Shown: piece by piece, positions 34,021 to 42,710 of the stretch | Layout: the number at the start of each line of letters is the position of its first letter | How positions within the stretch are numbered: position 1 is the first letter of the stretch | NCBI RefSeq assembly: GCF_030816965.1 | Contig: NZ_JAUSYQ010000002.1 | Location: 1,860,001 to 1,924,000 of the forward strand | From: Streptomyces canus | GTDB lineage: Bacteria; Actinomycetota; Actinomycetes; Streptomycetales; Streptomycetaceae | Reading direction: 5' to 3' | Length of the DNA: 64,000 nt | Made by a program: the position numbers and the translations under genes | The notes under the pieces: generated by a model | Database searches by the model: none | What the model was told of the DNA's origin: nothing | The model's input: only the letters and a program-made list of their open reading frames with translations

Positions 34021-34659
34021 TCAGTTCCAGTCGGAGTACGTCGTGAAGCCGTCCGTGTCGGCCAGCTGGTCGCCCGCTCCGTCGAGGTCCTCGGGCAGCA
34101 GGCTCCACACGATGAAGTCGGTGCGGACGTCGCTCCAGGTGCCGTCCTCGGCGCGGACGTGCGCTATGCAGGCGTTTCTCAGGACGCCCTCGCTGATACA
34201 GCCGATCTTCTGGGCGACCTGCTGGGAGGCGGTGTTGTCGGCCGCCGTGCGTAGCTCGATCCGCTCGAACTTCTGGTCGGTGAACAGCCACTGGGCGGTG
34301 GCGAGCGCGGCCTCGGAGGCGTAGCCCTCGCCGCGGGCCCAGGGAGCGATGATGTACGACAACTCCGTGGAGCGCACGTGCCAGTTGGTCTTGGCGAGCT
34401 GGACGATGCCGACCAGGCGCTGGGTGAGGAACTCCGTGACGGCGAAGTTGATCCCGCGGCCGGTCTCCCGTTCGGTCGGCGCGTACTGCGTGATCCAGTC
34501 GCGCGCCTGTTCCTCGCTGTAGGGCTGGGGCACGTCGGTCCAGGCCCCGACCTGCTCGTCGTTCATCATCTCGGCCAGCGCGGGCACGTCGTCCTCGTCG
34601 AGAGGGCGCAGCACCAACCGCTCCGTGCTGATGGAGATGTTGGGGAAGGTGCCAGTCAT
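34021..34659 (-). CDS. RimJ/RimL-type GNAT acetyltransferase
   Basis: A 212-residue acetyltransferase of the ribosomal-protein N-acetyltransferase type: ISTERLVLRPLDEDDVPALAEMM at the start, YIIAPWARGEGYASEAALATAQWLF (acetyl-CoA loop), then RIELRTAADNTASQQVAQKIGC and EGVLRNACI. Such enzymes acetylate protein N-termini, antibiotics or small amines; the substrate here is unknown. ATG at 34659 has GGAG seven bases upstream; the frame continues to 34749 without a ribosome site. Confidence 0.9.
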   Translation of the reverse strand: MTGTFPNISISTERLVLRPLDEDDVPALAEMMNDEQVGAWTDVPQPYSEEQARDWITQYAPTERETGRGINFAVTEFLTQRLVGIVQLAKTNWHVRSTELSYIIAPWARGEGYASEAALATAQWLFTDQKFERIELRTAADNTASQQVAQKIGCISEGVLRNACIAHVRAEDGTWSDVRTDFIVWSLLPEDLDGAGDQLADTDGFTTYSDWN

Positions 34660-34815
34660 GCGCCACTCCGTAACCGTCGGAAAACCTGCAGGGCTGCTGA
34701 ACTGCCCAGCATGCAGCATGAACGCAGCGAACCGCATCACGGGGCCCACACCTGGTGACGGAGTGGACCCCGTGCGTGGCGATACGTCGTATACGCGCCG
34801 GTAGCCCTGCGCCGA

Positions 34816-35646
34816 TCAGAAGGACGCGATGACGGAACCGGCGTACTTGTCCTGGATGAACTTCTTGACCTCGGCGGAGGTGAGCAGCTTGGCGAGCTTC
34901 TTCACGCGCGGGTCGTCCTCGTTGCCCTCCTTGACCGCGAGGAAGTTGCCGTAGGGGCTGTTCTTCGCGGACTCCAGGACGAGGGCGTCCTTGGCCGGCT
35001 TGAGGTCGGCGGAGATGGCGTAGTTGCCGTTGACGACCGCCGCGTCCACGTCGTCGAGGGAGCGCACGGTCTGGGCCGCCTCGACCTCCTTGAACTTGAG
35101 GTTCTTCGGGTTCTTGGCGATGTCCTGCGGAGTCGCTTCGCTGCCGGCGCCGTCCTTGAGCGTGATCAGCCCGTTGGCGGCGAGCAGCTTGAGGGAGCGG
35201 GCCTCGTTGACGGCGTCGTTCGGGACGGCGACGGTCGCGCCGCTCTTCAGGGCGTCGGCGCTCTTCACCTTGTGGGAGTAGAGGCCGAGCGGTTCCAGAT
35301 GCACCGTGACGACGGGCACGATGTGCGTGCCGCGCTTCTTGTTGAAGTCGTCGAGGTAGGGCTGGTTCTGGAAGTAGTTGGCGTCCACCGAGCCGTCCTC
35401 GGTCGCCGTGTTCGGCACGATGTAGTCCTGGAACTCCTTGACCTCCAGGTCGAGGCCCGCCTTCTTCGCCAGGTTCTCCTTGACGTAGTTCAGGATCTCG
35501 GCGTGCGGGGTGGGGCTCGCGGCGACGACCAGCGGTCCGCTGGTGTCGGAGGCGGAGTCCGAACCGGACGACCCGCAGGCGCCGAGCCCGAAGGTGAGGG
35601 CTCCGGCGGCGAGGACGGCAGTGGTGAGCTTTGCGGTGTTACGCAC
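34816..35646 (-). CDS. metQ: Methionine-binding lipoprotein
   Basis: A 276-residue NlpA/MetQ-family lipoprotein held on the outer face of the membrane that delivers methionine to MetI-MetN. The signal peptide ends in lipobox LGAC with Cys24. The mature protein has VVAASPTPHAEILNYV and the family core EFQDYIVPNTATEDGSVDANYFQNQPYLDDF. The start is GTG (VRNTAKL) with AAAGG eight bases upstream. It follows metI by 68 bases and is the third gene of a metN-metI-metQ operon. Confidence 0.93.
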   Translation of the reverse strand: MRNTAKLTTAVLAAGALTFGLGACGSSGSDSASDTSGPLVVAASPTPHAEILNYVKENLAKKAGLDLEVKEFQDYIVPNTATEDGSVDANYFQNQPYLDDFNKKRGTHIVPVVTVHLEPLGLYSHKVKSADALKSGATVAVPNDAVNEARSLKLLAANGLITLKDGAGSEATPQDIAKNPKNLKFKEVEAAQTVRSLDDVDAAVVNGNYAISADLKPAKDALVLESAKNSPYGNFLAVKEGNEDDPRVKKLAKLLTSAEVKKFIQDKYAGSVIASF

Positions 35647-35714
35647 GAAAAGTGCCTTTCCTTTTGGGTGCAGCGAACCCCGCGTACGGGTGCACGGGGA
35701 AAATCGGGGGTGTC

Positions 35715-36440
35715 TCAGACGGTCTTGGTGTCCGCCGTGGATGCCTTCAGCAGCCGCAGTTTCGGTGCCGGGCCGGAGCGTCCGCCCCGGCGGTGCAGCG
35801 AACGGGCCGCGTAGTCGCCGGCGAACTGGATGACCGAGATGACGACGGCGAGGATCGCGACGGTGATCCACATGAGCTGGGTCTCGAAGCGCTGGTAGCC
35901 GTAGCGGATGGCGATGTCGCCGAGGCCGCCGGCGCCGACCGTGCCGGCCATCGCGGAGTAGCCGATGAGGGCGACGATCGTGGTCGTGGTGCTGGCGATC
36001 AGCGAGGGCAGGGACTCGGGGACGAGAACCTTGCGGACGATCGTCCAGGTGTTGCCGCCCATCGACTGCACGGCCTCCACGAGCCCGCCGTCCACTTCGC
36101 GGACAGCCGTCTCGACGAGGCGCGCGAAGAAGGGGATGGCGCCGATGGCGAGCGGCACGATGGCGGCCTCGCGGCCGATGGTCGTCCCGGTGATCGAGCG
36201 GGTGAAGCCCATCAGAGCGACCATCAGGATGATGAACGGCATCGAGCGGGCGATGTTCACGACCTGCCCGATGACCTTGTTCGCGACGACGTTCTGGAGG
36301 AGTCCGCCGCGGTCGGTGAGGACCAGGAGGACACCGAGCGGAAGGCCGCCCACGACGGCGATGAGCGTGGACCAGCCGACCATGTAGAGGGTGTCCCAAC
36401 ACGCCTGCTCCAGCAGGGGCCGCATCTCGGACCAGGTCAC
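35715..36440 (-). CDS. metI: Methionine ABC transporter permease
   Basis: A 241-residue inner-membrane permease with five or six segments. The EAA loop reads GLVEAVQSMGGNTWTIVRKVLVPESLP near residue 135, and the family sequence AMAGTVGAGGLGDIAIRYGYQRF is intact. The GTG start at 36440 overlaps the metN stop as GTGA. A basic C-terminal tail (RSLHRRGGRSGPAPKLRLLK) lies in the cytoplasm. Confidence 0.94.
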   Translation of the reverse strand: MTWSEMRPLLEQACWDTLYMVGWSTLIAVVGGLPLGVLLVLTDRGGLLQNVVANKVIGQVVNIARSMPFIILMVALMGFTRSITGTTIGREAAIVPLAIGAIPFFARLVETAVREVDGGLVEAVQSMGGNTWTIVRKVLVPESLPSLIASTTTTIVALIGYSAMAGTVGAGGLGDIAIRYGYQRFETQLMWITVAILAVVISVIQFAGDYAARSLHRRGGRSGPAPKLRLLKASTADTKTV

Positions 36441-37468
36441 TTGGCACCTTCCTTCACCAGCTGGGGCGCACCGACGATGTCGATCTGAAGACCCTGTTCG
36501 CGCAGGAAACCGACCGGCACGACGTTGTCCTCGTAGCGGCCGGGCAGTTCGATCCGCATCCGGCCGATCTGGAGGCCGCCGACGGTGTCGATGGCGGCGC
36601 CGAGGATCGATATGTCGATGTTGTAGGTGCGGGAGAGCTGGGAGATGACCGGCTGGGTGGCGGCCTCGCCATGGAAGGTGACGTCGATGACGGTCCGGTC
36701 CTCGCCGGTGGCCTCGCCCCCGACGGGGAAGAGCGCGGCGGCCAGCTCGGAGCCGGGGGTCGCGAGCAACTCGCCGACCGTGCCGGACTCGACGATGCGA
36801 CCGTTCTCCATCAGGGCGGCCGAGTCGCAGACCGACTTCACGACGTCCATCTCGTGGGTGATGAGCAGGACGGTGAGGCCCAGCTGCCGGTTCAGGTCGC
36901 GCAGCAGCTGGAGGATCGAGCGGGTGGTCTCCGGGTCGAGGGCGCTGGTGGCCTCGTCGGACAGGAGCACCTTGGGGTCGCCGGCCAGGGCACGGGCGAT
37001 GCCGACGCGCTGCTTCTGGCCGCCGGAGAGCTGGGCCGGGTAGGCGCCCGCCCTGTCGGCGAGTCCGACGAGGTCCAGCAGCTCAAGTGCCTTGCGGGAG
37101 CGCTCCTTTCCCGACTTGCCGAGGATCTCGAGCGGCAGCTCGACGTTGTCCTGGACCGTCCGTGTGGACAGCAGGTTGAAGTGCTGGAAGACCATGCCGA
37201 TACGGCTGCGCGCCTGCCGCAGCTCCTTGCCGGCGCGGGGCCCGCGGCCCGCGAGGGCGGTGAGGTCCTGTCCGGCGACGGTCACCGTGCCGGCGGTGGG
37301 GCGCTCCAGCAGGTTGACGCAGCGGATGAGCGAGGACTTGCCGGCGCCGGACTGGCCGATGACGCCGTACACCTCGCCTTCGCGGACGTGGAGATCGACG
37401 CCGTCGAGGGCGGTGATCTCTCGCCCGCGTGAGCGGTAGACCTTGGTGAGGCCTGTTGTCGTGATCAC
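36437..37468 (-). CDS. metN: Methionine ABC transporter ATPase
   Basis: A 343-residue ATPase that powers methionine import. Walker A is GQSGAGKSS near residue 38, the signature is LSGGQKQRVGIARAL, Walker B is VLLSDEATSALD, and the switch is LLITHEMD. Residues ~265-340 form the C-terminal NIL/ACT-like domain (QPVISQLSRTYNIDISILGAAID) that binds cytoplasmic methionine and inhibits transport, so the regulatory part is present. GTG at 37468 (VITTTGLTKVY) is chosen; a GTG at 37483 in the same frame is possible. Confidence 0.94.
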   Translation of the reverse strand: MITTTGLTKVYRSRGREITALDGVDLHVREGEVYGVIGQSGAGKSSLIRCVNLLERPTAGTVTVAGQDLTALAGRGPRAGKELRQARSRIGMVFQHFNLLSTRTVQDNVELPLEILGKSGKERSRKALELLDLVGLADRAGAYPAQLSGGQKQRVGIARALAGDPKVLLSDEATSALDPETTRSILQLLRDLNRQLGLTVLLITHEMDVVKSVCDSAALMENGRIVESGTVGELLATPGSELAAALFPVGGEATGEDRTVIDVTFHGEAATQPVISQLSRTYNIDISILGAAIDTVGGLQIGRMRIELPGRYEDNVVPVGFLREQGLQIDIVGAPQLVKEGAK

Positions 37469-37787
37469 TGGGGTTTCCGTCACTGTCGAGTACGCGGGCG
37501 TGGGTGTGCCCTGGTACGGGAGAAGTCGTGCGCGGGCACATGGGTCACGTACGGCGTTCACGGCGTACGGACGTGCCGGGGCGGCTCGCTTCGGGGCGCG
37601 AGGCTCAGGGGGTGGTGCGGGGGCCCTCTAACAGGCGCACATTCGACACATACAACGAGCACCGGGCGTCATGGTCGCCTCGGTCGCAAGGGTGCGGCAG
37701 CTCGTCGTGGTCATGCGATCAGTAAAGCAGACGTATGGGAGCGACCAAGAACCCGTTGTCCGAATGACGGACAACGGTGGACACGTT
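37469..37787. other. Leader region of metNIQ
   Basis: About 320 bases upstream of metN with no gene. Frames on both strands are GC artefacts. I looked for the conserved core of SAM-I and SAM-IV riboswitches, which control methionine genes in many bacteria, and found neither. No clear promoter could be assigned. Confidence 0.45.
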
Positions 37788-38438
37788 TCAGGACCGGACG
37801 GAGATCTCCACGTTCCCGCCGGTGACCAGTGCCGACAATGCCGACAGGTTCTCGACCACCAAGTCGGCGTCGAGCTCGTGGGCCTGATGAGTTGTGGTCA
37901 AGGCCACGGTGGTCATTCCGGCGGCCCGGCCGGCGCGCAGTCCCGCGGGGGCGTCCTCGAAGACGACACAACGGGCCGGGTCGACGCCGAGTTCGCGAGC
38001 GGCGAGCAGGTAGGGCTCGGGGTCCGGCTTGCCGCGGGTGACGTCGTCGGCGGCGACCAGCGTCTTGGGGAGGATGCCGACCGCTTCGAGTCGGGCCTCG
38101 GCGAGCCGGCGGGTGGCGGAGGTGACGACGGCCCAGCGGTCGGCGGGCAGGGCGTCGAGGAAGGCCCTGGTGCCGGGGAGCAGATGGACACCGCCGTTGG
38201 GTACGTCCTCCACCTCCAGCTGTTCGATCCGCGCGAGAGCCTGCGGCACGACGTCGGCGGGGAGCAGGTCGGCGGCTATCTCCACGGCCGGTCGCCCGTG
38301 CAGTTCGACGCGGGCGAACTCCTCGGCGGTGATGCCGAACTCCTCGGCCCAGCGCGTCCAGCAGCGTTGGACGGATTCGAGAGAGGAGACGAGGGTTCCG
38401 TCGTTGTCGAACAGGAGGGCTTCGGCAGGGATCTTCAT
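37788..38438 (-). CDS. HAD-superfamily sugar phosphatase
   Basis: A 216-residue phosphatase of the beta-phosphoglucomutase/2-deoxyglucose-6-phosphatase group. Motif I is LLFDNDGTLVSS with the nucleophilic Asp at residue 10 and the general acid-base Asp at 12; motif II is VVTSATRR; motif III is GKPDPEPYLLAARELGV; motif IV is CVVFEDAPAGLRAG. The helical cap lies at residues 15-80. It dephosphorylates a small sugar phosphate in the cytoplasm; the sugar cannot be named. ATG at 38438 has AGGG upstream. It is divergent from two small membrane protein genes. Confidence 0.92.
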   Translation of the reverse strand: MKIPAEALLFDNDGTLVSSLESVQRCWTRWAEEFGITAEEFARVELHGRPAVEIAADLLPADVVPQALARIEQLEVEDVPNGGVHLLPGTRAFLDALPADRWAVVTSATRRLAEARLEAVGILPKTLVAADDVTRGKPDPEPYLLAARELGVDPARCVVFEDAPAGLRAGRAAGMTTVALTTTHQAHELDADLVVENLSALSALVTGGNVEISVRS

Positions 38439-38507
38439 GCTGTCGACCCTACGGTGCCGTGCGGGGGTGGCCGCATCAGGCCTTTTGGACCGTAATAGGC
38501 TCGCCGC

Positions 38508-38867
38508 ATGTTTGATGCCCTGACGCTGGTGACCGGCGTCGCCGCGCTGCTGCTGGCCGCCTGGTGCGGCTGGGCCGCGTACCGTGATCAGCCGACCAAG
38601 GACTGGCACTTCATCGGGATGGCCGTGGTGTCGGTGCTGGCGCTGGTCCAGCTGGTGATCGGGATCGTGCAGCTCGCGCGGGGCGAGAAGCCGGAGCAGG
38701 GGACGACGATCTTCGTCGCCTATCTGCTGGGGGCGTTCGCGTGTGTGCCGGCTGCGGGGCTCATGTCGCTCACGGAGCGGACGCGGTGGGGATCGGTGAC
38801 GGTTGCCGCCGGCGGTGTGGTGCTGGCCGTTCTGGAGGTGCGGCTCTATGACATCTGGGGAGGCTGA
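38508..38867 (+). CDS. Small membrane protein, four segments
   Basis: A 119-residue protein with four hydrophobic helices (ALTLVTGVAALLLAAWCGWAAY; FIGMAVVSVLALVQLVIGIVQLA; TIFVAYLLGAFACVPAAGLMSL; WGSVTVAAGGVVLAVLEVRL). No family recognised. The downstream membrane protein gene begins one base after its stop, so the two form an operon and may form a complex. Confidence 0.82.
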   Translation: MFDALTLVTGVAALLLAAWCGWAAYRDQPTKDWHFIGMAVVSVLALVQLVIGIVQLARGEKPEQGTTIFVAYLLGAFACVPAAGLMSLTERTRWGSVTVAAGGVVLAVLEVRLYDIWGG

Positions 38868-38868
38868 A

Positions 38869-39282
38869 GTGAGCGCGAGCCGGCGGCGGCTGACCAGCGG
38901 CCCGGGGACGCTGCTGGTGTGGCTGTACGGCGTGATGGTGGTCGGGGCGGTGTCGCGGTCGGCCGTGCAGATCTCCACCGAGTTCGACCGGGCGCCGCTG
39001 GCCTATTCGCTGTCTGCCGTTGCGGGTGTCGTGTACGGCTTCATCACGTACTCGCTGGTGCGGGGTGGTGAGACGGCCCGTAAGGCGGCGCTGGTGTGCT
39101 GTGTGGTTGAGCTGCTGGGCGTGTTGACGGTGGGGACGTGGACGTTGGTCGAACCGTCCGCGTTTCCGGATGCGACCGTGTGGTCGGACTTCGGGATCGG
39201 GTACCTCTTTATCCCCGTGTTGCTTCCGTTGTCGGCGATCTATTGGCTGCGGAAGGGTGCGCCGGACGGGGATGCCGCCTGA
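38869..39282 (+). CDS. Hypothetical membrane protein, partner of the preceding gene
   Basis: A 137-residue protein with a basic start (SASRRRLTSGPG) and four hydrophobic helices (LLVWLYGVMVVGAVSRSA; LAYSLSAVAGVVYGFITYSLV; ALVCCVVELLGVLTVGTWTLV; FGIGYLFIPVLLPLSAIYWL). The GTG at 38869 follows GGGGAGG by about six bases, a very good site located inside the end of the first gene; an ATG at 38849 would overlap that gene more. Function unknown. It is followed by dispersed repeat copy C. Confidence 0.82.
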   Translation: MSASRRRLTSGPGTLLVWLYGVMVVGAVSRSAVQISTEFDRAPLAYSLSAVAGVVYGFITYSLVRGGETARKAALVCCVVELLGVLTVGTWTLVEPSAFPDATVWSDFGIGYLFIPVLLPLSAIYWLRKGAPDGDAA

Positions 39283-39308
39283 GGTTGTGTGGCGGCATCC
39301 GGTCCGTT

Positions 39309-39363
39309 GTAGCTGGTCGCGCCCACGCGGCGAAGCCGCAGATCAACACAGCCCCGCGCCCCT
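39309..39363 (-). repeat. Dispersed palindromic intergenic repeat, copy C
   Basis: Reads gtagctggtcgcgcccacgc, then a gcggc-gaa-gccgc hairpin, and ends in cagccccgcgcccct, the reverse orientation of the copies at 7602 and 56541. It fills the gap between two convergent genes. Confidence 0.75.
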
Positions 39364-39369
39364 GAAAAA

Positions 39370-39867
39370 TCAGGCCGTGGCCGCGTATGTGCCCGCCGGC
39401 TTCTCCAGGACGATCATCGGTACTCCGTCCGCGCCCTCCGACGTGCCCACCGTCTGGTAGCCGACCTTGCGGTAGAGGCGGAGGTTGCCCTCGCTGCGGT
39501 GGCCTGTGAAGAGGCGGAAGCTGGTGGCGCCGCGCTCCTCCGCCAGGGCGGCTTCGGCCGCCCGGAGAAGGCGGGCGCCGATGCCGTGGCCCTGGAGGCG
39601 GGGGTGGACGCAGAGTTTGCCGATGGCGGCCGAACCGTCCTCGGTGACGCGGCCGCGGACCGAGCCGACCACCTCGTCGCCCAGGCGGGCCACGAAGACG
39701 CAGTCCGAGGCCACCTCCGCGCGGACCGAGTCCAGGCTCTGGACGAGCGGATCGATGCGGTAGTTGCCGTACAGCGCCGCCTCACTCTGGAAGCACAGGT
39801 ACTGCAGCCTGAAGATCTGCTCCGCGTCCTGCTCGGCCGCCGCAGAGATGGTCACGCTCATGCCCAT
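39370..39867 (-). CDS. GNAT acetyltransferase
   Basis: A 165-residue single-domain acetyltransferase. The acetyl-CoA loop is LCVHPRLQGHGIGARLLRAAEAAL near residue 85, and the last strand and helix are FRLFTGHRSEGNLRLYRKVGYQTVG. ATG at 39867 (MGMSVTIS) is chosen for GGGAGG nine bases upstream. Substrate unknown. It is convergent with the small membrane protein pair. Confidence 0.9.
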   Translation of the reverse strand: MGMSVTISAAAEQDAEQIFRLQYLCFQSEAALYGNYRIDPLVQSLDSVRAEVASDCVFVARLGDEVVGSVRGRVTEDGSAAIGKLCVHPRLQGHGIGARLLRAAEAALAEERGATSFRLFTGHRSEGNLRLYRKVGYQTVGTSEGADGVPMIVLEKPAGTYAATA

Positions 39868-39912
39868 GTGCGCACGCCTCCCGCTCACCTGATCGCCTGT
39901 TGTCCCCCACTC

Positions 39913-40419
39913 CTATCCCCGCCCCCGGCGTGTCGCAACCTCCGGTGTGAGCAATCTGCGAAGACATCCCAGGCATCTGGAACGTTCCGGACCGAGACTG
40001 CCCTGTGAGATACCCAACTCCCCCGCGATCTCGCGATAGGTCAGGTCCCGCGGGGAGAGGAGGGCCGCCATGAGCGAGGGGCAGCGGCCGGGCAGTCGGC
40101 GCACCGCGTCGTGCAGGGCCCGATGGCGGGCCGCCGCGAGGGTCAGCTGTTCGGGGGTGCGGTCGTCGTCGGCCGCGGGTTCGGTGTCGTACGGCCGTTC
40201 CAGGCGGGTCGTACGACGGCTGCGGCGGGACTCGGAACGGACGGCGCGGCGGAGCCAGCCGGGCGGGTCGAGGGGCGGGCCCTGGGTCTCGAGATGCTCC
40301 AGGAGGCGGAGCCACACCGCCTGCTCCAGGTCGGCCGGTTCGGTACCGGTGGCATGTGCCTCCGCGGAGGCCTCGGCGGTCAGCAGCGGGCGCAGGGTGG
40401 CGACCAAGTCGTGCGTCAT
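39913..40419 (-). CDS. Compact ECF-like sigma factor
   Basis: A 168-residue protein. The N-terminal half is a reduced sigma region 2 (DLEQAVWLRLLEHLE...PPGWLRRAVRSESRRSRR). The C-terminal half is a good region 4: ARHRALHDAVRRLPGRCPSLMAALLSPRDLTYREIAGELGISQGSLGPERSRCLGCLRRLL, in which the helix-turn-helix binds the -35 element. The basic end RRGRG follows directly. No anti-sigma gene is adjacent, which is unusual for ECF factors and leaves its control open. It lies downstream of the glycerophosphodiesterase gene on the same strand with a 75-base gap. Confidence 0.8.
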   Translation of the reverse strand: MTHDLVATLRPLLTAEASAEAHATGTEPADLEQAVWLRLLEHLETQGPPLDPPGWLRRAVRSESRRSRRTTRLERPYDTEPAADDDRTPEQLTLAAARHRALHDAVRRLPGRCPSLMAALLSPRDLTYREIAGELGISQGSLGPERSRCLGCLRRLLTPEVATRRGRG

Positions 40420-40494
40420 ATGCGGTACGACACGGCCGCCCGGGCTCTGGGTTGCCCGGGCGGCGGCAAGTCACCCCGAACGGGGCACGGCGGC

Positions 40495-41661
40495 TCAGCC
40501 GTTGACGAAGTCCGCGCGGGCGAGGACGCCCGTGTCTGCGTTGTCGGTGAAGACGCCGTCGATGCCGGTGGCGAAGTACCTCTTGAAGGCGCCGAAGGCG
40601 TCTCCGTAGGCGTCCGCGTCCGTGCCCCTGCGGTACTCCGCCGGCAGGAAGGGGTTCTCGTTGCGCATGGTGTAGGGGTGCAGGACCAGCCCGACCTTGT
40701 GGGCGTCGGCGACGAGGGTCGTCTCCTTGTCGAGACTGCCGTCCGCCTTCTTCGTGATGACCAGGTCGAGGGTCGGGCCGATGCCCTGGGCGTAGCCCGC
40801 GATCTCCCTGAGGCCCTTGGGCGTGATCAGGTCGGCGACGGTCCGCGGGTCGCCCTTCTCGACGAAGTCCCAGGGCCGGGTGTTCGCCGCGGACAGGAGC
40901 ACCACGAGGGGGTTGTCGACCAGCTTGTTCAGACGCTGGATGCTGGTCGGCTCGAAGGACTGGAGGATGATCGGGGAGTTGCGCCTGTCCTTGCCGTGCT
41001 TGCGCAGGAGCTTCGCGACCCGCTCCTCCAGGCCCAGGCCGAGCCCCCGGAAGTAGGTGGGGTGCTTGGTCTCGGGGTAGATCCAGACCTGCTTGCCGCG
41101 CTTGCGGGTCTGCTCGTCCTGCCACTTCAGGACTTCCTCGAAGGTGGGGATGTCCCAGCGGCCGTTGTAGAGCGTGTTGTGCGGGCGGTTGGCCGGGATG
41201 CGCTCGATCGCGCGGAGCGTCTTGAGCTCGGCGAGCGTGAAGTCCTCGGTGAACCAGCCGGTCGTGGTGACGCCGTCGAGGATCTTGGTGGTCCTGCGGC
41301 CGGCGAACTCGGGGTGGTCGGCGACGTTCGTGGTGCCGCCGATCTCCGGCTCGTGGCGGCAGACCAGGTGACCGTCCCTGGTGGGGACGAGGTCGCCCGC
41401 CTCGACGATGTCGGCGCCCAGGTCGAGGGCGAGCTGGTAGGAGCCGAAGGTGTGCTCGGGGCGGTAGCCGCTGGCGCCCCGGTGGCCGATGACCGTCGGC
41501 ACGGGCAGGCTCTTCAACCCGCCACCGTGCCCGGCGGACCCGGCGTCGGCGGCTCTCGCCGTACCGGACAGCCCCAGGACCGCTCCCCCGGCGCCGAACA
41601 TCGCGGCCCCGAGAAGTGCCCGCCGTCCGGTGCCGTCCGTGTGCTCGTCCTGCGATCCCAT
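40495..41661 (-). CDS. glpQ: Tat-exported glycerophosphodiester phosphodiesterase
   Basis: A 388-residue secreted enzyme that splits glycerophosphodiesters (deacylated phospholipids, teichoic acid parts) to glycerol-3-phosphate and alcohol. Residues 1-37 are a Tat signal (GRRALLG; ARA-ADA). The active site is standard: VIGHRGASGYRPEHT with the first His and Arg-Glu pair, then ADIVEAGDLVPTRDGHLVCRHE with the metal-binding Glu/Asp and second His. The ATG follows a perfect AGGAGG by eight bases. The equivalent S. coelicolor gene, glpQ1, is known to belong to the phosphate-starvation PhoP regulon, and a PHO-box-like array is seen upstream here. Confidence 0.93.
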   Translation of the reverse strand: MGSQDEHTDGTGRRALLGAAMFGAGGAVLGLSGTARAADAGSAGHGGGLKSLPVPTVIGHRGASGYRPEHTFGSYQLALDLGADIVEAGDLVPTRDGHLVCRHEPEIGGTTNVADHPEFAGRRTTKILDGVTTTGWFTEDFTLAELKTLRAIERIPANRPHNTLYNGRWDIPTFEEVLKWQDEQTRKRGKQVWIYPETKHPTYFRGLGLGLEERVAKLLRKHGKDRRNSPIILQSFEPTSIQRLNKLVDNPLVVLLSAANTRPWDFVEKGDPRTVADLITPKGLREIAGYAQGIGPTLDLVITKKADGSLDKETTLVADAHKVGLVLHPYTMRNENPFLPAEYRRGTDADAYGDAFGAFKRYFATGIDGVFTDNADTGVLARADFVNG

Positions 41662-41890
41662 GTGGACCCCTCCTGCCGTCGCCTCTTCGATGCGGGCCGA
41701 TCGTAGGTGCGCGTCCATGACGGACGGGAGACCTCCGGCGGAACACGCGGGTGACGTGGGATGTCGCATGGGAACAGATGTCTGACGACTCGTCGGCTTC
41801 GGGACCGGAGGCCGGGGTACGCGTCGATCGGGGCGACCTCCGTCACATCGTTCCGCCCGGGTTTCCGGGAGGCAACGCGGTCCACCAGCA

Positions 41891-41929
41891 GGTAAACGAG
41901 TGTCAACAGTGCGTAAGACCTCGGTGAAC
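41891..41929 (-). promoter_or_regulatory. PHO-box-like direct repeats upstream of glpQ
   Basis: On the minus strand GTTCACC (41929-41923), TCTTACG (41918-41912), GTTGACA (41907-41901) and GTTTACC (41897-41891) recur with 11, 11 and 10 base steps. The Streptomyces PHO box is built from GTTCACC-type 11-base units bound by PhoP. The position is 230 bases upstream of the glpQ start. Confidence 0.6.
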
Positions 41930-42032
41930 CGCGGGCGCTCGATGTGCACGATCCCCCGAGCCGCGAGTAATGTCCTCACCTGCACAGACTCATACAGTTT
42001 CCCTGGCCGTTCTCTTGACACCGGAGGGCCCG

Positions 42033-42704
42033 TTGTCCCGCTTCGCGCTCATCAAGGCAGTGCTCGGACCGATCATGCGCCTGATGTTCCGCCCACAGGT
42101 GGAGGGCGTGGAGCACATCCCGGGCGACGGTCCCGTCATCCTGGCCGGCAACCACCTCACCTTCATCGACTCGATGATCCTTCCGCTGGTGTGTGACCGG
42201 CAGGTGTTCTTCATCGGCAAGGACGAGTACGTCACCGGCAAGACCCTCAAGGGCCGGCTCATGGCCTGGTTCTTCACCGGCGTCGGCATGATCCCGGTGG
42301 ACCGCGACGGCGGGCGCGGCGGGGTCGCCGCGCTGATGACCGGCCGGCGGGTGCTGGAAGAGGGCAAGGTCTTCGGGATCTACCCCGAGGGGACGCGGTC
42401 GCCCGACGGCCGGCTCTACCGGGGGCGCACCGGTATCGCCCGTCTGACGCTCATGACGGGGGCGCCGGTGGTTCCCTTCGCGATGATCGGCACGGACAAG
42501 TTGCAGCCGGGGGGTGCGGGGATGCCCCGCCCGGGTCGGGTCACGGTTCGCTTCGGTGAGGCGATGGAGTTCTCGCGGTACGAGGGCATGGACCGGGACC
42601 GGTACGTGCTGCGGGCCGTCACGGACTCCGTGATGACCGAGGTCATGCGGCTGTCCGGGCAGGAGTACGTGGACATGTACGCCACCAAGGCGAAGGCTGC
42701 GTAG
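42033..42704 (+). CDS. plsC: 1-acyl-sn-glycerol-3-phosphate acyltransferase
   Basis: A 223-residue acyltransferase that turns lysophosphatidate into phosphatidate at the membrane in phospholipid synthesis. Motif I is NHLTFID (H-x4-D) near residue 38, motif II is VGMIPVDRDGGRGG, motif III is YPEGTRSPDG, and motif IV is VPFAMIGT. The start is judged to be TTG at 42033 (LSRFALIKAVLG) because GGAGGG lies five bases upstream; an ATG at 41970 in the same frame has no ribosome site and adds atypical residues. It is divergent from glpQ, so lipid synthesis and lipid-head-group salvage share a 370-base region. Confidence 0.9.
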   Translation: MSRFALIKAVLGPIMRLMFRPQVEGVEHIPGDGPVILAGNHLTFIDSMILPLVCDRQVFFIGKDEYVTGKTLKGRLMAWFFTGVGMIPVDRDGGRGGVAALMTGRRVLEEGKVFGIYPEGTRSPDGRLYRGRTGIARLTLMTGAPVVPFAMIGTDKLQPGGAGMPRPGRVTVRFGEAMEFSRYEGMDRDRYVLRAVTDSVMTEVMRLSGQEYVDMYATKAKAA

Positions 42705-42710
42705 GGGACG

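Noticed and set aside
37469..37787. Possible SAM riboswitch before metNIQ
   Set aside because: Neither SAM-I nor SAM-IV core sequences are visible in the leader.
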